DNA of 64,000 bases from Halocaridina rubra (taxonomy: Eukaryota; Arthropoda; Malacostraca; Decapoda; Atyidae): positions 122,501 to 186,500 of the forward strand of contig JAXCGZ010009443.1 in the NCBI GenBank assembly GCA_037179515.1, given 5' to 3'. A program made the translations under genes and the position numbers. Positions 26,437 to 52,543 of the stretch are shown here, one piece after another. The notes beneath the pieces were generated by a model, which ran no database searches, had not been told where the DNA came from, and worked only from the letters and a program-made list of their open reading frames with translations. Numbering within the stretch: position 1 is the stretch's first letter; each line of letters begins with the position of its first letter.

Positions 26437-26576
26437 ATCTGAAAGTTCTGCATCAGATACTTCTGGATTGACATAATATTCAAACATTTTTATCTTTGCA
26501 AAAACCGCAAACAATAGGCCATGGACTGTGTGTTTACTTGCAAGATACGCACCCATTGATTTTTACGTGTTGCTAA

Positions 26577-32850
<6,274 letters not shown>

Positions 32851-32884
32851 TTGATATCACTTGATGTACTTGTCCACTATCTGT

Positions 32885-33395
<511 letters not shown>

Positions 33396-33481
33396 GGAAA
33401 AAAAAATTATTTGCTGTTCAAAGTAATTTTCTCCTATTTCCTGTGGATGTTTTTGCATATATCTTACACAGTTTAATGCTA

Positions 33482-33486
<5 letters not shown>

Positions 33487-33564
<78 letters not shown>

Positions 33565-33606
33565 ATAGTATATATATAGATAGATAGATTAGATAGATAG
33601 ATAGAT
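33487..33606. repeat. (TA)n and (GATA)n microsatellite
   Basis: TA units to about 33568, then mixed TA and gatagatagata. Confidence 0.97.
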
Positions 33607-35695
33607 ATTCAGTACTGCACAACACATATTTTCAATAGCCATAAGCAGAATTAACTAAATTTAACAGGTAACCGTCTATAAGTATCACCTTTAAAACTTT
33701 TATAAACCTTTAATTTAGGAGTGTGACAGCCACTTCACTACAGAGGAGGGTAACTGGTGTAGGTCCTGTCACTCTAATGCTCACACTGCCTAGACTGTGT
33801 GAGCATAAGGTGAACGCTTCCGTAACAGTTATGTAACCTCATTATAACAACAGATATAATTTAATATTAATTTTATATATATATCATATTTTATGAATAG
33901 ATTTTTCAGTTTTTTTTTATTATTATATAAGCTCTAAATTATATTTTAATCTGAGATATGAACTATATAAGTAAATTTCTTAAAAATAGAAACAGAATCT
34001 CCACATGACTGAGTGGAAAGTTTTATTTTTTATTTCATATGCATAAATTACTACTAAGTTACTGCCAATATTTCAAGTAAGGTATTGAATGAGATTCACC
34101 GAAAACTACACATTTTTGCAGTAGTTCTTATATAGCTTCCAGCTTGGGTTTCTTAATTAGATAAACATAGCAGACGACGTAGTTATTAATATAGTACAGT
34201 CACGCTTAAAAACGATTAATTTCTCCCGTTTCTTTAAAGACGTTTTCTGTTAACTTTTTGGCGGGACTTTTGAAACATTTCCAAAGACTATTTTACCTTT
34301 ATGTAAAGCCTTTTGAAAAAAAAAAATATACTATATGCCCTCATCTACTTGTCATTATTTTATTTTTTTTGTTTAACATTACCACTTATCATGTTTTACC
34401 TAAAATTTAAGTGCATTTATGATTTACAGTATCCTCACTTTGAATATTTCATTTACCGGTATATCTTACGAAAATAATTTACAGTTTTACATACTGCAGT
34501 AAAAGTAATCTTGAGAAACCTTCAAACTATAGCCTCTATCTCAATAGCTGCCTTTATCAAAGTATTGCACCTTTTTAACTCTCAAAATTATGTTGTTAAA
34601 TTCCTCCATATCTTGTAATGTTTCTCCACGTGTAGTGTTTACAGCTGATCACTTGAAGTGTATCCATTTTACTTACCTCATACACCTCCAGTCTTGGCAG
34701 ATGCCTTGGTTGTTTGCATACTACAGCTATTGTAGTGTTCTATGAACCTGTATATTTACGTGAGTCACAAACTTTTCGAAATAACTTCATATGGCAATAT
34801 TATTAATCCCTTCAATCTGAAACCTTTCACTTCAAGACATTGCTATTCTTCCCCCTTTCATTTCTATTTAATCTTATACCCTAAAGACAGATGGAGCACC
34901 TCCTATATCTTCATATCATATTGTCTGGGTAATTGCTGGTGTGTGTAAATGCGGCCTAAATATCCTTTCCTTAATACAGTACTGCCTCTATTACCAACTT
35001 CCTTGGTAAGATTGTATTTTTTGGTATGTTTTCATTTTTTTCAACCCACTTTGGATAAAGAATGATAGTAAAACAAAATAAAAATTCTTTTCCTCCTTTC
35101 TTTCATTTAATCTTCAACTTCCGGAAAATATAGTTGCTTTTTTCCATTTTTTATAAAAACTGTAAGTAAAAGTTTTTTCTCTTGTCCTCTCTCCGTCTTC
35201 ATTTTCTTTGTTTTACATTCTAAGTTTTTTATTTTTTATTTTTTTTGCCTCATTTGTAGCATACGTCCTCCCAATCAGAGGTTATCTTAGTCTATAAATC
35301 ATGCTTTCCCGACCCACAATGTATTTTCCAACTGTGGTGCATATCAACAGTGTTGTATGAACCCTATCATACTCGCAGCTTTCTTTTTAGATCATCATCT
35401 TTCTTTTCTTGTCATTGTTTCTTTTGCGATTATGTCCGGTATCATCACCGATGTCTCTGTCAGATACCTGTATTATCAATCACAATCACCTTTAGTTTAT
35501 CATTGTCTCTGTGTATTTGACAGTACGTTCATTATTACTATATTTCTTTTCACTGTATGTGAGAAAGTCTTTGTTTGGTCCCCTTGTTTGCATTGTTTAT
35601 GAACGTCTACTGGACTGTTCTGTTCTTCTATATATGAATATTCTAGGCTGATATTTCATCATTGTTAGAAGATATGACAGCCCTGATACTAGACT
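33607..35695. other. no gene seen
   Basis: AT-rich sequence. A short palindrome (tgctcacactg, five bases, tgtgtgagca) sits near 33778-33806. No coding sequence recognised. Confidence 0.6.
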
Positions 35696-35699
35696 TTAA

Positions 35700-35905
35700 T
35701 TTCCTTCCTGGCTAGTACAGTGGTAACGCGTTGCCTCACATTCGCGAGGTCGACAGATCGAGCCTCGTCCAGGCAAGAGATTTTAAGCTATTTACTCGGG
35801 AGGTTACTGCTGTGACTGTGCACCACAGTGGGTGGTTGGGGCTTGCACCAGCTGCCGGCCACCAGAGCAAGGACAACGCCTCTATTCGAGGGCCAAAATC
35901 CAGCA
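35700..35905 (+). mobile_element. tRNA-like SINE, third family
   Basis: The head cctggctagtacagtggtaa...gatcgagcc...gtccagg can pair its ends and has D-arm-like and T-arm-like parts, with cac where a valine-type anticodon would be. The body continues into non-tRNA sequence (gtgggtggttggggcttgc, gccaccagagcaagg), which marks it as a SINE rather than a tRNA gene. Confidence 0.6.
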
Positions 35906-36192
35906 AACTTCAACTTTTAACTCTTTTGAGTTTATATTCCCTTTAATTATTTTCAGTTTCCTTTTTTAGCTGTCTTTCCCCACCTTGTATTTTAGTTATC
36001 CAAAAAAAAAAAATAATAATTACTATGGCAATGAGTTGACTCTTTTTCCAGAGATAATGCATCATGTAGTACTAGATTAAGATTTCAGTAATCTTGTATA
36101 TCCAACTTCTTTGATGATCAAGAACAAAGGTTTGATTTGTCAAACTAACCAAAATCTTATGTACCTTTGGTACTTTTTTGTCATTATTAAAG

Positions 36193-36335
36193 TAAATTTT
36201 AATCCCCTGTCAATTGGAGGTGGACACAGGTTAGAGATGGGGGATTTTGGCTGGATTCCCTTCTTAACACTTTGTGGTGGGCTTGATCATTGATCTGATA
36301 CCTCTTGAGTATTCTAACTTCTTTGCTAGCAGTCC
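36193..36335 (-). mobile_element. tRNA-derived SINE, second family, diverged
   Basis: It matches the family's aggtggacacaggttagag block and gtggtgggcttgatc part in reverse orientation. The tRNA-like head is eroded. Confidence 0.5.
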
Positions 36336-36339
36336 GTTA

Positions 36340-38809
36340 GATTGCATATACAATAGAGATATTAAATTGGAATACACTTTAAAAGATATTTACATAAAAT
36401 AACTGAAAACACACTGTATAAAAGGTAATACATAATGAAATTGTGTTAAAAAGGACAATTTAAAACCATAATGAAATATATTCCTCCTTTATTGTTTCGT
36501 ATAAAGACTTAGTTACCCTGACTGCATGTTAGGGTATCAAGGGGCAATGACATTGTCAGCCGTATACCCTGACTTCAAGTAGGACGTCAGAAGCAGTGAC
36601 AAATACCGTCAGCCAACTACATTAATATCTAACCGCGTTATTTCTTCTCCGTAACACCCGAACGAAGCTGTCACTTTTGACCTATTACATATTTCCTATT
36701 AGAGGTTAAACGAGTGATTAGCTAAAACAAAATAAAAATATACTTTACATAGAGGAAGTTTTGGAGTATGACTATGTTACTGACTTATTAACCTGGTAAT
36801 GAGTAGTACAGTATAAAAAAACAAAAAAAACATCCAAGCGTTTGAATTTGTAAATGCTTTAAATGCCATATATTAACAAATATATTAAGCGGTGATTGTA
36901 GATGTTCTGCAAGTGCAATAGTTAACGCTATTGGCTAAATAAATGTTCATTATTGTAACTTTTTAAATTAATATAAAGCTCTTTAAGTAGGGTTGATTAA
37001 ATACAGTATATAATAAAATTACATTTCCATGATAATGCTTACACTAATAAATGTAAACCTTTTACCTTTGGCAGATCATTTGAATGAACACAATTATATA
37101 TTCAGTACACATATAATATCTGCAGTTCAGATCATACAGTTGGCTCTAAACATAGTCTTATCATGGTAGGGAGACAAAGTACAGACTCTAGTGCCATTAC
37201 TTTTATAAATACCCTGGTTTGTCAGTTAACTTCAGCAATATCTCACCAGTCTGAATAGAAGTACAGTACTCAAGTTTCTCTCTTGAATGAAAGTCTGGCT
37301 TATCACATATTTATGTAAGTATATCCTGAAACATTTTTTTAAAAGTTTTAGTGGGTAGGAGAATCTAAAAAGAGAGGTATAAAAAGGATGTGCTGTGTAA
37401 TACCTAACATTCCTATATATATATATATAATCAGAATTGTATTGAATATTCTTACCTATAGACTGTCTCCAGCCTATTTTTAGCCCTGACACATTGTAGA
37501 AACAACAAAATATTAACTTTTAAGCAAAAGATGACTTCAGAATGTTCATATTAACTTAGGTATTTGGAAAATCTTGAAGTGTATTTCTGTGTGCTTTTCT
37601 CATGAAACTTAAGAAAGAGGGTTGTTAATGGTAAAGGAATTAAAAACATGCATCAAAGGAGGGTTGTATATGGTACATAAATTCAAAGTAAGAGCAGTAC
37701 CAGTTAAAGGTAGATAGATTTCTAGGCAGAAGGTGAGAAAATGTTTTTGAGACTTCTAGAATAGAAGATATTGTAATCTTATAATCAGTTTTGTGGTTCA
37801 GCTGCCTTCTAGAGTGTCAATTTTTATATTATAAAGAGACATAACAATAAAGATTCATGAAAACATTAATCATCATTAGTGTGCAAAAGTACAGACTTGA
37901 CACTTGTTACCAAGGCTGTTAAAGGTAAGAATATTGTGTTGTCGTTTTGTTAGTTGCCATTTCATTGTGTCATTATAAATCACATTCAAGCGGAGGTGGA
38001 CACAGACTAGTGGGAGCTGAGAACTTAAGGCTATATAATTTTAAAGCTTTATAATTGCTGTTTAATATTGTTGAATATTTTAACGTACAAAATTAAAAAG
38101 ATTAAGTTTTTTCACATTATTTTGATAAAAAAAAAAAAAAGTGAAAATTTTTGTATTTAAACTAATTGGGTAACAAAAGAATTCTATAGTTAAAAAAAAA
38201 ATGAAATGAAGTAATATTGAAAATTTGATTGTGGTTTTTAATGTTTGAGTTATCTAGTATACATACTAAGATACTCTTATTTATAAAATGGATTTCTGGG
38301 AGAGTAGTACTGTGTTTAATTGAAATTTTAGATTGTCCACCATTGAGCTTATTGCTTTTGAGTAATTGTTGGCGTTATATGATTACTTATAGTTCTTGAA
38401 ATTGTTCTCATTAAGATATTATAAATTTTAGTTTATTATCAATTTCATATCTCATCTACTACGTATCATTTGTTAATGCAATATAAATAGCATTGCATCC
38501 TAATTCCTCTTATTAATTGCTCCCCTGATTTTAGTTGTTAGCTGATTTTTCCAGTTAATTTTGTCATATAAGTAATCCGACTCATTAACGACAGTACTTA
38601 AAATATCTTTGAAAAATATATTAACATTATCAAAAAAATAAAAATTAACCCAGTTCATAGATATTATTATACAAGTGAAGGAAGGGAAAGAATTTTAAAA
38701 GAAAGTAATCCAAGAAGGAAAGTATTCAGTAACTAGGAGCAAGAAGAGCACCTGTTATACACACTGTACTTTAGGGTGTACGGAATCATAATCCTTTTCT
38801 ATACTTATA
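36340..38809. other. no gene seen
   Basis: AT-rich sequence with a fragment of the second SINE family near 37985-38035 (ggaggtggacacagact). A gttagggtat and ataccctgac pair lies near 36530-36572. Confidence 0.6.
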
Positions 38810-39135
38810 CAGTTGTCCCTCAGCGTACGTAGTCAGTTCACACCATTTCTAATAATGAGTCTGAACTCTCTTGTATTCAAAACCTTTACATAAAAGCATC
38901 AGTTCTTTGCATATGACCTATTTCCAATCTCCTGTATACTTTTAATCAGGCATATACTGTATATCACAATGTACATAAGACTTTAAAATTTGAATTTATG
39001 TACAAACAGTACAGTACAGTGTATTTGTTATAATTATTAAGGGAGGGGTTTTTGAATTTTTGTATTTTCATAATTTCTACCATCCGAGCATGTTTAAATC
39101 GTGTTACTGAGACCTCGTAAGAAGCGGGACAGCTG
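38810..39135. mobile_element. TA-flanked Tigger/pogo-like MITE
   Basis: Ends cagttgtccctc and gcgggacagctg are near-perfect inverse repeats, each bordered by TA (tata on both sides). The 326-bp interior has no coding frame. Confidence 0.7.
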
Positions 39136-40907
39136 TATAATGCTGTTGCTGATCAGATATTACAGCCCTCATAAGACTAACGTCAAAGCTCTTTAAAGCT
39201 GACTTCAAGAGCATTGGAAACACATTCATGTATATTTAATTATACCATCAAAACTGTTAGACAATACAAATATAACTTGACAGTCGCACAAAGCCGAGTA
39301 ATTATCCTAGTACAGTATACCATACAGTACAAATACCTGTATTATATTCTTATAAAATTTGTACAGTATACAGTATAGCACAAAGAACATATTTTCAGAT
39401 ATTTCAGAAATACATAATGCAATAGATATAATAATAATAATTATCTACTGAAATACAACAGCATACAGTACATGACAAGGAAGCTCTATATGCAGATTAC
39501 TTTTGGAACTTTTCGACTTTGTTCAATAACTATACAGGATGACCTGTTGTTCACATGAGATTATGATGTCTTCGTCGTTTTAATAATATTTGTTAATATA
39601 TGGTATTTTTAAAGCAATGTTTTCTTGTTATTGATAATGACTTAGGCCAAAATCAGAACAGTAGCAAATACATATTGGATAGCATTTCCCAAGTACAGAT
39701 TAATCCTCTTGCACTACAGAAAAGACTAGCAGAATTCATACAATGAATACAGTTTAAGATTTTTTGAAGTACTGTACAGTATTTCAGAATATGCCAATTG
39801 TATGTACAATGTTTCTGAATACCAGAAAAAGCAAAATTGAGAAATTGCCATAACTGTATATGATGTCGGAGGTGAAGGAACACATGTCAGTACTTTTGCC
39901 TTGAACTGATGTATCGTACGATTAAAGAGATGAGTTCAGGGTCTGGCTATAACTAGCCAGCTAAATTTCATGAGAAATGGCTACATGTATGAAACAAATT
40001 ATATTTGAACTGTATTATTATCTTATTTATAATGCAATTAAAATTCTGGTCTGCAAACAAACAAAATTAATAGGCTACAACCTTTTTTTTTTGTCAAAAT
40101 AATGTATAATATTTGTAATTTACATTGTTTAGAAGACTATACCTCTGCAATAAAAACTTTGGCCTTTAGCAATATGATTAAAAGGAAATTCGAGCTAATT
40201 TAATCAACCTAGTAAGAAATCAGGAATACTGTATTGTACAAAAGTCAGCAGTAGAAGAGAATTTTTTTTTCATTTTTTCAATCCATAGGCTAGACACCTA
40301 CACATGACTTCTAGTAAAGACTTATGTAGTAGGCCTAGTGTAAAAATAAATATTTTGGCCCGATCCAAATTTACTAAAAATATATCTGGTTTCTTTTGGG
40401 GATGGTAACATGTATAAAAATTTACCTCAATCATTAATCTTCTTACAGTTTTCTGTAGGGTCTGGAAAACTTTTTGGAAAATTTTGGTTTTAGTATTTCT
40501 TGAACCGCCACCTTGATAAATAAGCATTAAATTCGCTTGTTAGTCGATTTATAACTAAAGGTAATTATTAGTATACAGGTAACAGTGAAAAACCTTTGGA
40601 AATGGAGGTAGGGCATCAAACCTATAAATAAAAAAAAACCCTTTGGTGGGTATTTGGGAGTCTGTGGACGAAGGTCATCAGTCAGGTTTATGTATAAACT
40701 TTCTGTATAAACATCAACTTCATATTGTACAGTTTGAGAAAAAATATATGGTATTCATAGTGGTTTATATTGTAGAACATTAGTAAACTTCAGTAAAAAA
40801 TAGTCAGGCCCATATCAAGCAGTTACCGAGATAAAACTTCACGATTTCTCATGATCATTAGTCTGTTATAATGCAGTGTACTTTAGCTAATCTAGTCTGA
40901 ATAAATA
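39136..40907. other. no gene seen
   Basis: AT-rich sequence in which tacagta/gtacagtat phrases are very frequent. No coding or structured feature recognised. Confidence 0.6.
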
Positions 40908-41185
40908 CAGAAACTCCCAAATGTACGAACGAGTTACGTTCCAGAAGTTTGTTCGTAAGTTGTGTTTAGATAAAAAAGGTACTGCACAGTGCATACATAA
41001 CAGTACTTAGGCTAAAGACCCTTAACTACTATATAAAGTATATAGTATTAATGAGTTTTAATATAGTAATGATAATGTAATAATACAGTACAGTAACACA
41101 TATATTAATACGTGGGTAGATAATTGAGAGGTTTTTGTTCATATCTGTGAATGTTAGTAACTCAGTTGTTCGAAAATAGGGGAGC

Positions 41186-41190
<5 letters not shown>
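40908..41190. mobile_element. TA-flanked Tigger/pogo-like MITE beside (TA)n
   Basis: Left end cagaaactcccaaatgtacg, and the right end reads in complement as cagaagctcccctattttcg. Both are followed by gaac and gagttac blocks, and both are bordered by TA. At the right the TA runs straight into a long (TA)n tract. Confidence 0.75.
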
Positions 41191-41266
<76 letters not shown>

Positions 41267-41279
41267 GTGTGTGTGTGTG
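41191..41279. repeat. (TA)36-(GT)8 microsatellite
   Basis: It starts at the TA that borders the MITE. Confidence 0.98.
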
Positions 41280-41850
41280 CTGAGGAAAAAATAAGATATG
41301 TATTTTAATAACAAGCTTTTGTTAATCAATATAAATTAGATTTTATCAAATATTTCAGTAACCTGTGATATGACACGGCTATTTCACATTAATCAAGTCT
41401 TCTGTAAATCTTATTCTAATTAAAAATACAGTTTTGGAATGTTGCAAAGTATCCAATATTATTAAGTAATTTACCAGGAATTATGCAGTTAAAGCATTGC
41501 TATTTTGGGATTATCAATATGTCAGCATAATTTTTTTTTTTATGAATATTACACTGTATATACATTATATTGCTTGCTATAACAAAAAAAAAAAAAAAAA
41601 AACTTTTCATGGCATTATTTGTATAGATTGGTAGAATTAGCCAATTGTAGTTTTGTATTATTTTGGGGATACAACTATTATTCACCGAAAACTTTTTTGA
41701 GCATCAGGATAATCAAACTTGTATCGGAAGTTACAGATTCATGCCGCGGATATGGCAGCATGAATTTGTAATTTGTGATGCATGTTCGATTTTCCTGATG
41801 TTCAAAAAAGTTTTTTGTGGATAATGGTATTGGTAACATCATGATTTCAT

Positions 41851-41854
<4 letters not shown>

Positions 41855-41924
<70 letters not shown>
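41855..41924. repeat. (AT)n microsatellite
   Basis: About 33 AT units. The 41670-41830 stretch before it contains a long imperfect palindrome, reported as a finding. Confidence 0.97.
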
Positions 41925-41928
<4 letters not shown>

Positions 41929-42664
41929 AATTCACGAATAACATGAAAAAATCCTTTTATAATAGTTAAGATATTTGAATAAATAAATAAAAAAAAAATC
42001 ATGATTGAAATATGCTCACTTTATATGTTTAAAAACATTAATTTCCTCTGAACTGGGAATTTTATAGATTACTTCAATATAAAATCTATGCTGATATTTA
42101 CTGTGTTGTATACAAGTAGTTGTCTGTGACAGATTTTATGAAAAAAAACAAAAACATAGATATATAGTACAAATACAGATAAACTATAAAATGGTTACAG
42201 GTATTAAAGCAACTTACAGTTTTCTGTCACTTTTATAGTGTCTGTTTGGGTAGTCATAACAACATACACAATGTTGAAATAAAAAGTACTGTACCTCTGA
42301 AGCAATACAGATAAAACACTTCCTCATTATAAGTAAAAACCTTATTTTCCTAGCAAAATAATAAACATGAACTTCTTTATTACAGAAAAGCTTAAATTTA
42401 TAGGATGGGATACCTATTGGAAGCAAATTTTCCTAAACAAACAAGTAGTTCCATATTACTGTACTCTTTTAAACACTACTTCATATCACTGGATTTTTAT
42501 TATAAATCTGAAAACAATTAAAACAATTGATGTGTTTATGAAATTAATGGGGGTCACTTTCTTAAAGCATCATAACATTATCACTTTACAAGGTGTTGCT
42601 TTTGTGGCATTATAAAACATCCATTTGACCAGTGAAGTCAATAGGTACCACAGATCTTAACAAA

Positions 42665-46424
<3,760 letters not shown>

Positions 46425-46692
46425 AGACAGGTTGGAGCTGGGGATATAAGTCTGGATTCCCATCCTAATGCTCCTTGGTTGGCTTGATCGTGGGTCCTTT
46501 CAGAGTCGAGTGCTGGGGTATTAAGGCTGGATGTTCTTCCTAACGCTCACTGGTGAGCCTCTTGCAGGTCCCTTCTCAAGTCGAGTACTGGGAATTAAGA
46601 CAGGATACCCTTGCTAATGCTAACTGGTGTGCCCTATCTGGGGTCCCCTCCCAAATCGAGTACTCAAACCACTGAGCTACCACAGCCCCATC
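46425..46692 (-). mobile_element. tRNA-derived SINE, second family, with internal tandem triplication
   Basis: Minus-strand head ctgtggtagctcagtggttt, then three successive diverged copies of an ~80-bp unit (cgagtactggg, a ggata/ggatg block, cctaatgctcac-like, and tggtgggc/gtgccc) before the gctccaacctgtctgtccac end. Confidence 0.7.
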
Positions 46693-46853
46693 CAGTGGGG
46701 GCTTCTTAAATTATATTCTCATTAAAAAAATAATCTTGAAATATATCATAAGGTGCTATTATATAGACTAACTAAAGAGTTTTAAACTTTATGAATATAT
46801 CACTCTTAACTGCTATTTGAAGTCCATTTATTTATTTAGGATGCAACTGCGGA

Positions 46854-49967
<3,114 letters not shown>

Positions 49968-50779
49968 TTAATCAGCCTTGGTTACCAAATGATGAAGTTC
50001 TGATAGAAGGGCTCTGTTAACTAAAGATAATGGATCATCCTGCGGTGCCCAGTCTGGACGTGTCCCACTTAGGGATGATGGACTGCCTACCATGGTTGGA
50101 GCTAATGACTGTGGCATCATTGGACCCATTCCCATTCCTGGGTACGAAGTAGGCCCTCCGTAATCATCATCGTCATGATGTCTCCGAGGTAAAGGCTGGC
50201 TGTGAGGGGAATCCATGGGATGACGCATGTGGGAATCACGAGGCAGAAGTGGAGGTTGCGGTAATTCAAGAGGAGGTGGGCCCCGGGGATCGTGAGGTTG
50301 CTGGTGCCTTGGATCTTGGAGGATGCGTGACAAAAGAGAGGCAGAATGTGGCGGAGGTGGAGGAGGCTCACTCAGCCCTCCATGGTAAATACGCTGATGA
50401 TCCTTAAGCGCATACTTATTCTTAAACATCTTTGCACACAGCGAGCAACGGACGGCGGGATTATTGAAATGGACTCGTTCCATATGCTTCCATAAATTCC
50501 GGCGACACGAAATTAGCTTTCCACACAACTGACACGAATGTGGTAAAGAACTAGGAGGCAGTGGTGGAGATGCACCAGTCCTTTCTCCCCCACCTCTCAC
50601 CTCAACAACCCTTATATCACTACGGATGTCCACGCGCTGATCTCTTAAATCTCCTCGAAGATCCAAAGGTGGGTCTGGACGATGGTCTATGCGATGGTCA
50701 GGTGGCAGATCAAACCTCAGGTCATGCCGTATTTCTTCACATGGCATGGGACGCTCAATATCCTCGGGACCACTATTAC
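49968..50779 (-). CDS. 3'-terminal coding exon with two C2H2 zinc fingers (BTB-ZF-like)
   Basis: An open frame of 269 residues plus stop begins at a good acceptor (tttatttcag|gtaatag), joined at phase 1 to an exon not found here. It opens with an Asp/Arg-rich stretch (DLRGDLRDQRVDIRSDIR). Two fingers of the pattern CX2CX12HX4H follow: CQLCGKLISCRRNLWKHMER with VH after it, and CSLCAKMFKNKYALKDHQRI with YH after it. The rest is a long Pro/His-rich tail ending LLSELHHLVTKAD. A pair of fingers on one 3' exon without its own BTB domain is typical of lola, broad, tramtrack or fruitless-type genes, where such exons are alternatively spliced to a shared BTB exon. Which gene it is cannot be settled from this exon. 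The encoded part would bind DNA in the nucleus. Confidence 0.85.
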
Positions 50780-51094
50780 CTGAAATAAATATCATTAATC
50801 AGTATCACCACTCTTCTTCATCTCAAAATATTAGTAAAGGAACATAAAGATACATATATTTAATGCAATGGAAAAAGTTTTGTTTGAGGACATATAAGTA
50901 GGCTCTTGTATGGGCGATCTTTAAAGCAGTATATCAGCTTGTTTGAGATAATTCTTAATGAATTTAAAATATTACAAGAGGGAATGTCATTGAATAATAC
51001 TAATATAAATAGTAGAGGATTCACTTTTCACTGATGGGGTAATTTATTTTTAGTAGATTAAGAGCGTGTGCATTGTACTATATTATAACTTCAA

Positions 51095-51310
51095 GGAGTC
51101 CAAGGAAAGCCTTTTAAGCTCCAAGTCAAAAGCTTCTCTTGATAGTTATAGGAATGATTTATATCTCAAGTCCCTAAGGAAGGCCACAACCGATCCGGAC
51201 TTTTCCACAGAGCTCTCAAGGAGTGTATGTTGTGTAATTTGCATATGTGGTTATATTCTATGCTGTCTTCTACACTGTACTGTGTTTGATTGTACGAGGT
51301 GACGAGCTAC
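51095..51310 (+). repeat. dispersed repeat C, copy 1
   Basis: The series aagtccctaaggaaggccac, accgatcc, a gagtgtatgttgtgtaattt block, gcatatgtggtt and gtacgaggtgacgagct recurs with divergence at 56203-56370, and its first part again at 51899-51965. It is an unclassified interspersed repeat. Confidence 0.5.
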
Positions 51311-51487
51311 ATTCCAGACAGGCCTCATTGACAAAATCTTCCAGCCTCTTGTGATAGCTTGGCCAGTGGACTCTGTCCTCACAAGGAAAAGAAGATTAGG
51401 AAGGATGGGTGTTGGAGTGTTGTGTGTGCATCTTTCCAGACTCTTTTACCTCACTCTATGATATTTTCAATTGCTGTTTGACTATCA

Positions 51488-51655
51488 TTACCAATGTGGC
51501 TGTAGTGGTAGTGTATGCAAGTCTTGAAATGACGTGACATGGGATCAAGTCCACTTCTGGGCATAAGGAAGAGCAGCATCCAGCTTTACTTCCCCAGCTC
51601 CAAAATGTCTGTGTCCTCTCCATTTCAGATGAGAACTAAATGTTACTCATAAAAC
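51488..51655 (+). mobile_element. tRNA-derived SINE, second family
   Basis: Head gtggctgtagtggtagtgta, B-box-like gggatcaagtcc, then the tail ataaggaagagcagcatcca and the tgtcctctccat end. Confidence 0.65.
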
Positions 51656-52031
51656 GGTGCATAAATAATCTTTCACCTGACAAGATGCTACTGAACATTG
51701 CCTTAGCATTATTCCACCCAGACAGACCCATCCTTGTTTCTTTCTCATTTTTATTTTTTTATACCGTGGTTGTCAGATGAAGTCATCATCTCCATAATAC
51801 GTACACACCTTATCTTATTCAAATTGACAGGTGAGGTCCATTATTCATGACAAGGTTCTTATGATCATGTTAGTTGTTGTTGTTAATGCTTCCTAAGCTG
51901 CCTGGCTGAACACCCCTGAGTCTCTAAGGAAGTCCATTACTGATCTGAGGTAACACTTGAGTTACTAAGATCCAAATATTTAGAAGAAATTATTAGTGAG
52001 CATCTCTGTTCACTAACATTTCAAATTAAAG

Positions 52032-52199
52032 AAACTTTGTAAGTGCCCATCTGCAAGCTGCATTGGGCTATTATATGGGTATACAGTGGGTGAAACATGA
52101 AATAAGTGCCCATCTGCAAGCTTCATGGGCCCATTATGTGTGTATGCAGTGGGTGAAACCTAAAACACGTGCCCTACTGTAAGCTGCACAGGCCCAATA
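52032..52199 (+). repeat. ~60-bp tandem repeat, nearly three units
   Basis: Each unit reads gtgcccatctgcaagctgca, then a gggcccattatgtg-like part, then acagtgggtgaaac. The array stops exactly at the TA that borders the MITE at 52200. Confidence 0.88.
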
Positions 52200-52541
52200 C
52201 AGGGGGTCCTCGACTTACATCAGAGTTCCAATCCTGAAACGTGATGTAATCTAAATTTTACCGAAAGTTGGTGCACCAAAAAAAAGCACCTACGTCACCC
52301 GCCTCTGCTAATGCAGTAGTAAAGTTTCTCCCTTTTCAATGCATTTGACTATCTCTAATTTCACTTCCATGGTCATGGTTTTCCTTTTCTTTGAAGCACT
52401 GCCATCAGAAGAATCTGCATTATGCTTAGGAGACACAATACAGGCCAAAAGTTTAAAAAAAGAAGCAAAATATTTTATTGGAGATGTGCCGTAACCATGA
52501 AACATCATAAATCGAGGACATCGTAAATAGAGGACCCTCTG
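52200..52541 (-). mobile_element. TA-flanked Tigger/pogo-like element with a CENP-B-type HTH remnant
   Basis: Inverted ends cagggggtcctcgacttac and the complement of gaggaccctctg are bordered by TA. The minus strand keeps a 66-codon frame (52508-52308) containing KKRKTMTMEVKLEIVKCIEK, the start of the CENP-B/Tigger DNA-binding helix-turn-helix, followed at once by the far end of the element. The transposase domain is lost, so this is an internally deleted derivative. Confidence 0.82.
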
Positions 52542-52543
52542 TA

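Noticed and set aside
35700..35768. Possible tRNA-Val-like gene
   Set aside because: End pairing and arms are suggestive, but the T-arm is mispaired and the sequence continues into a non-tRNA body, as in SINEs.
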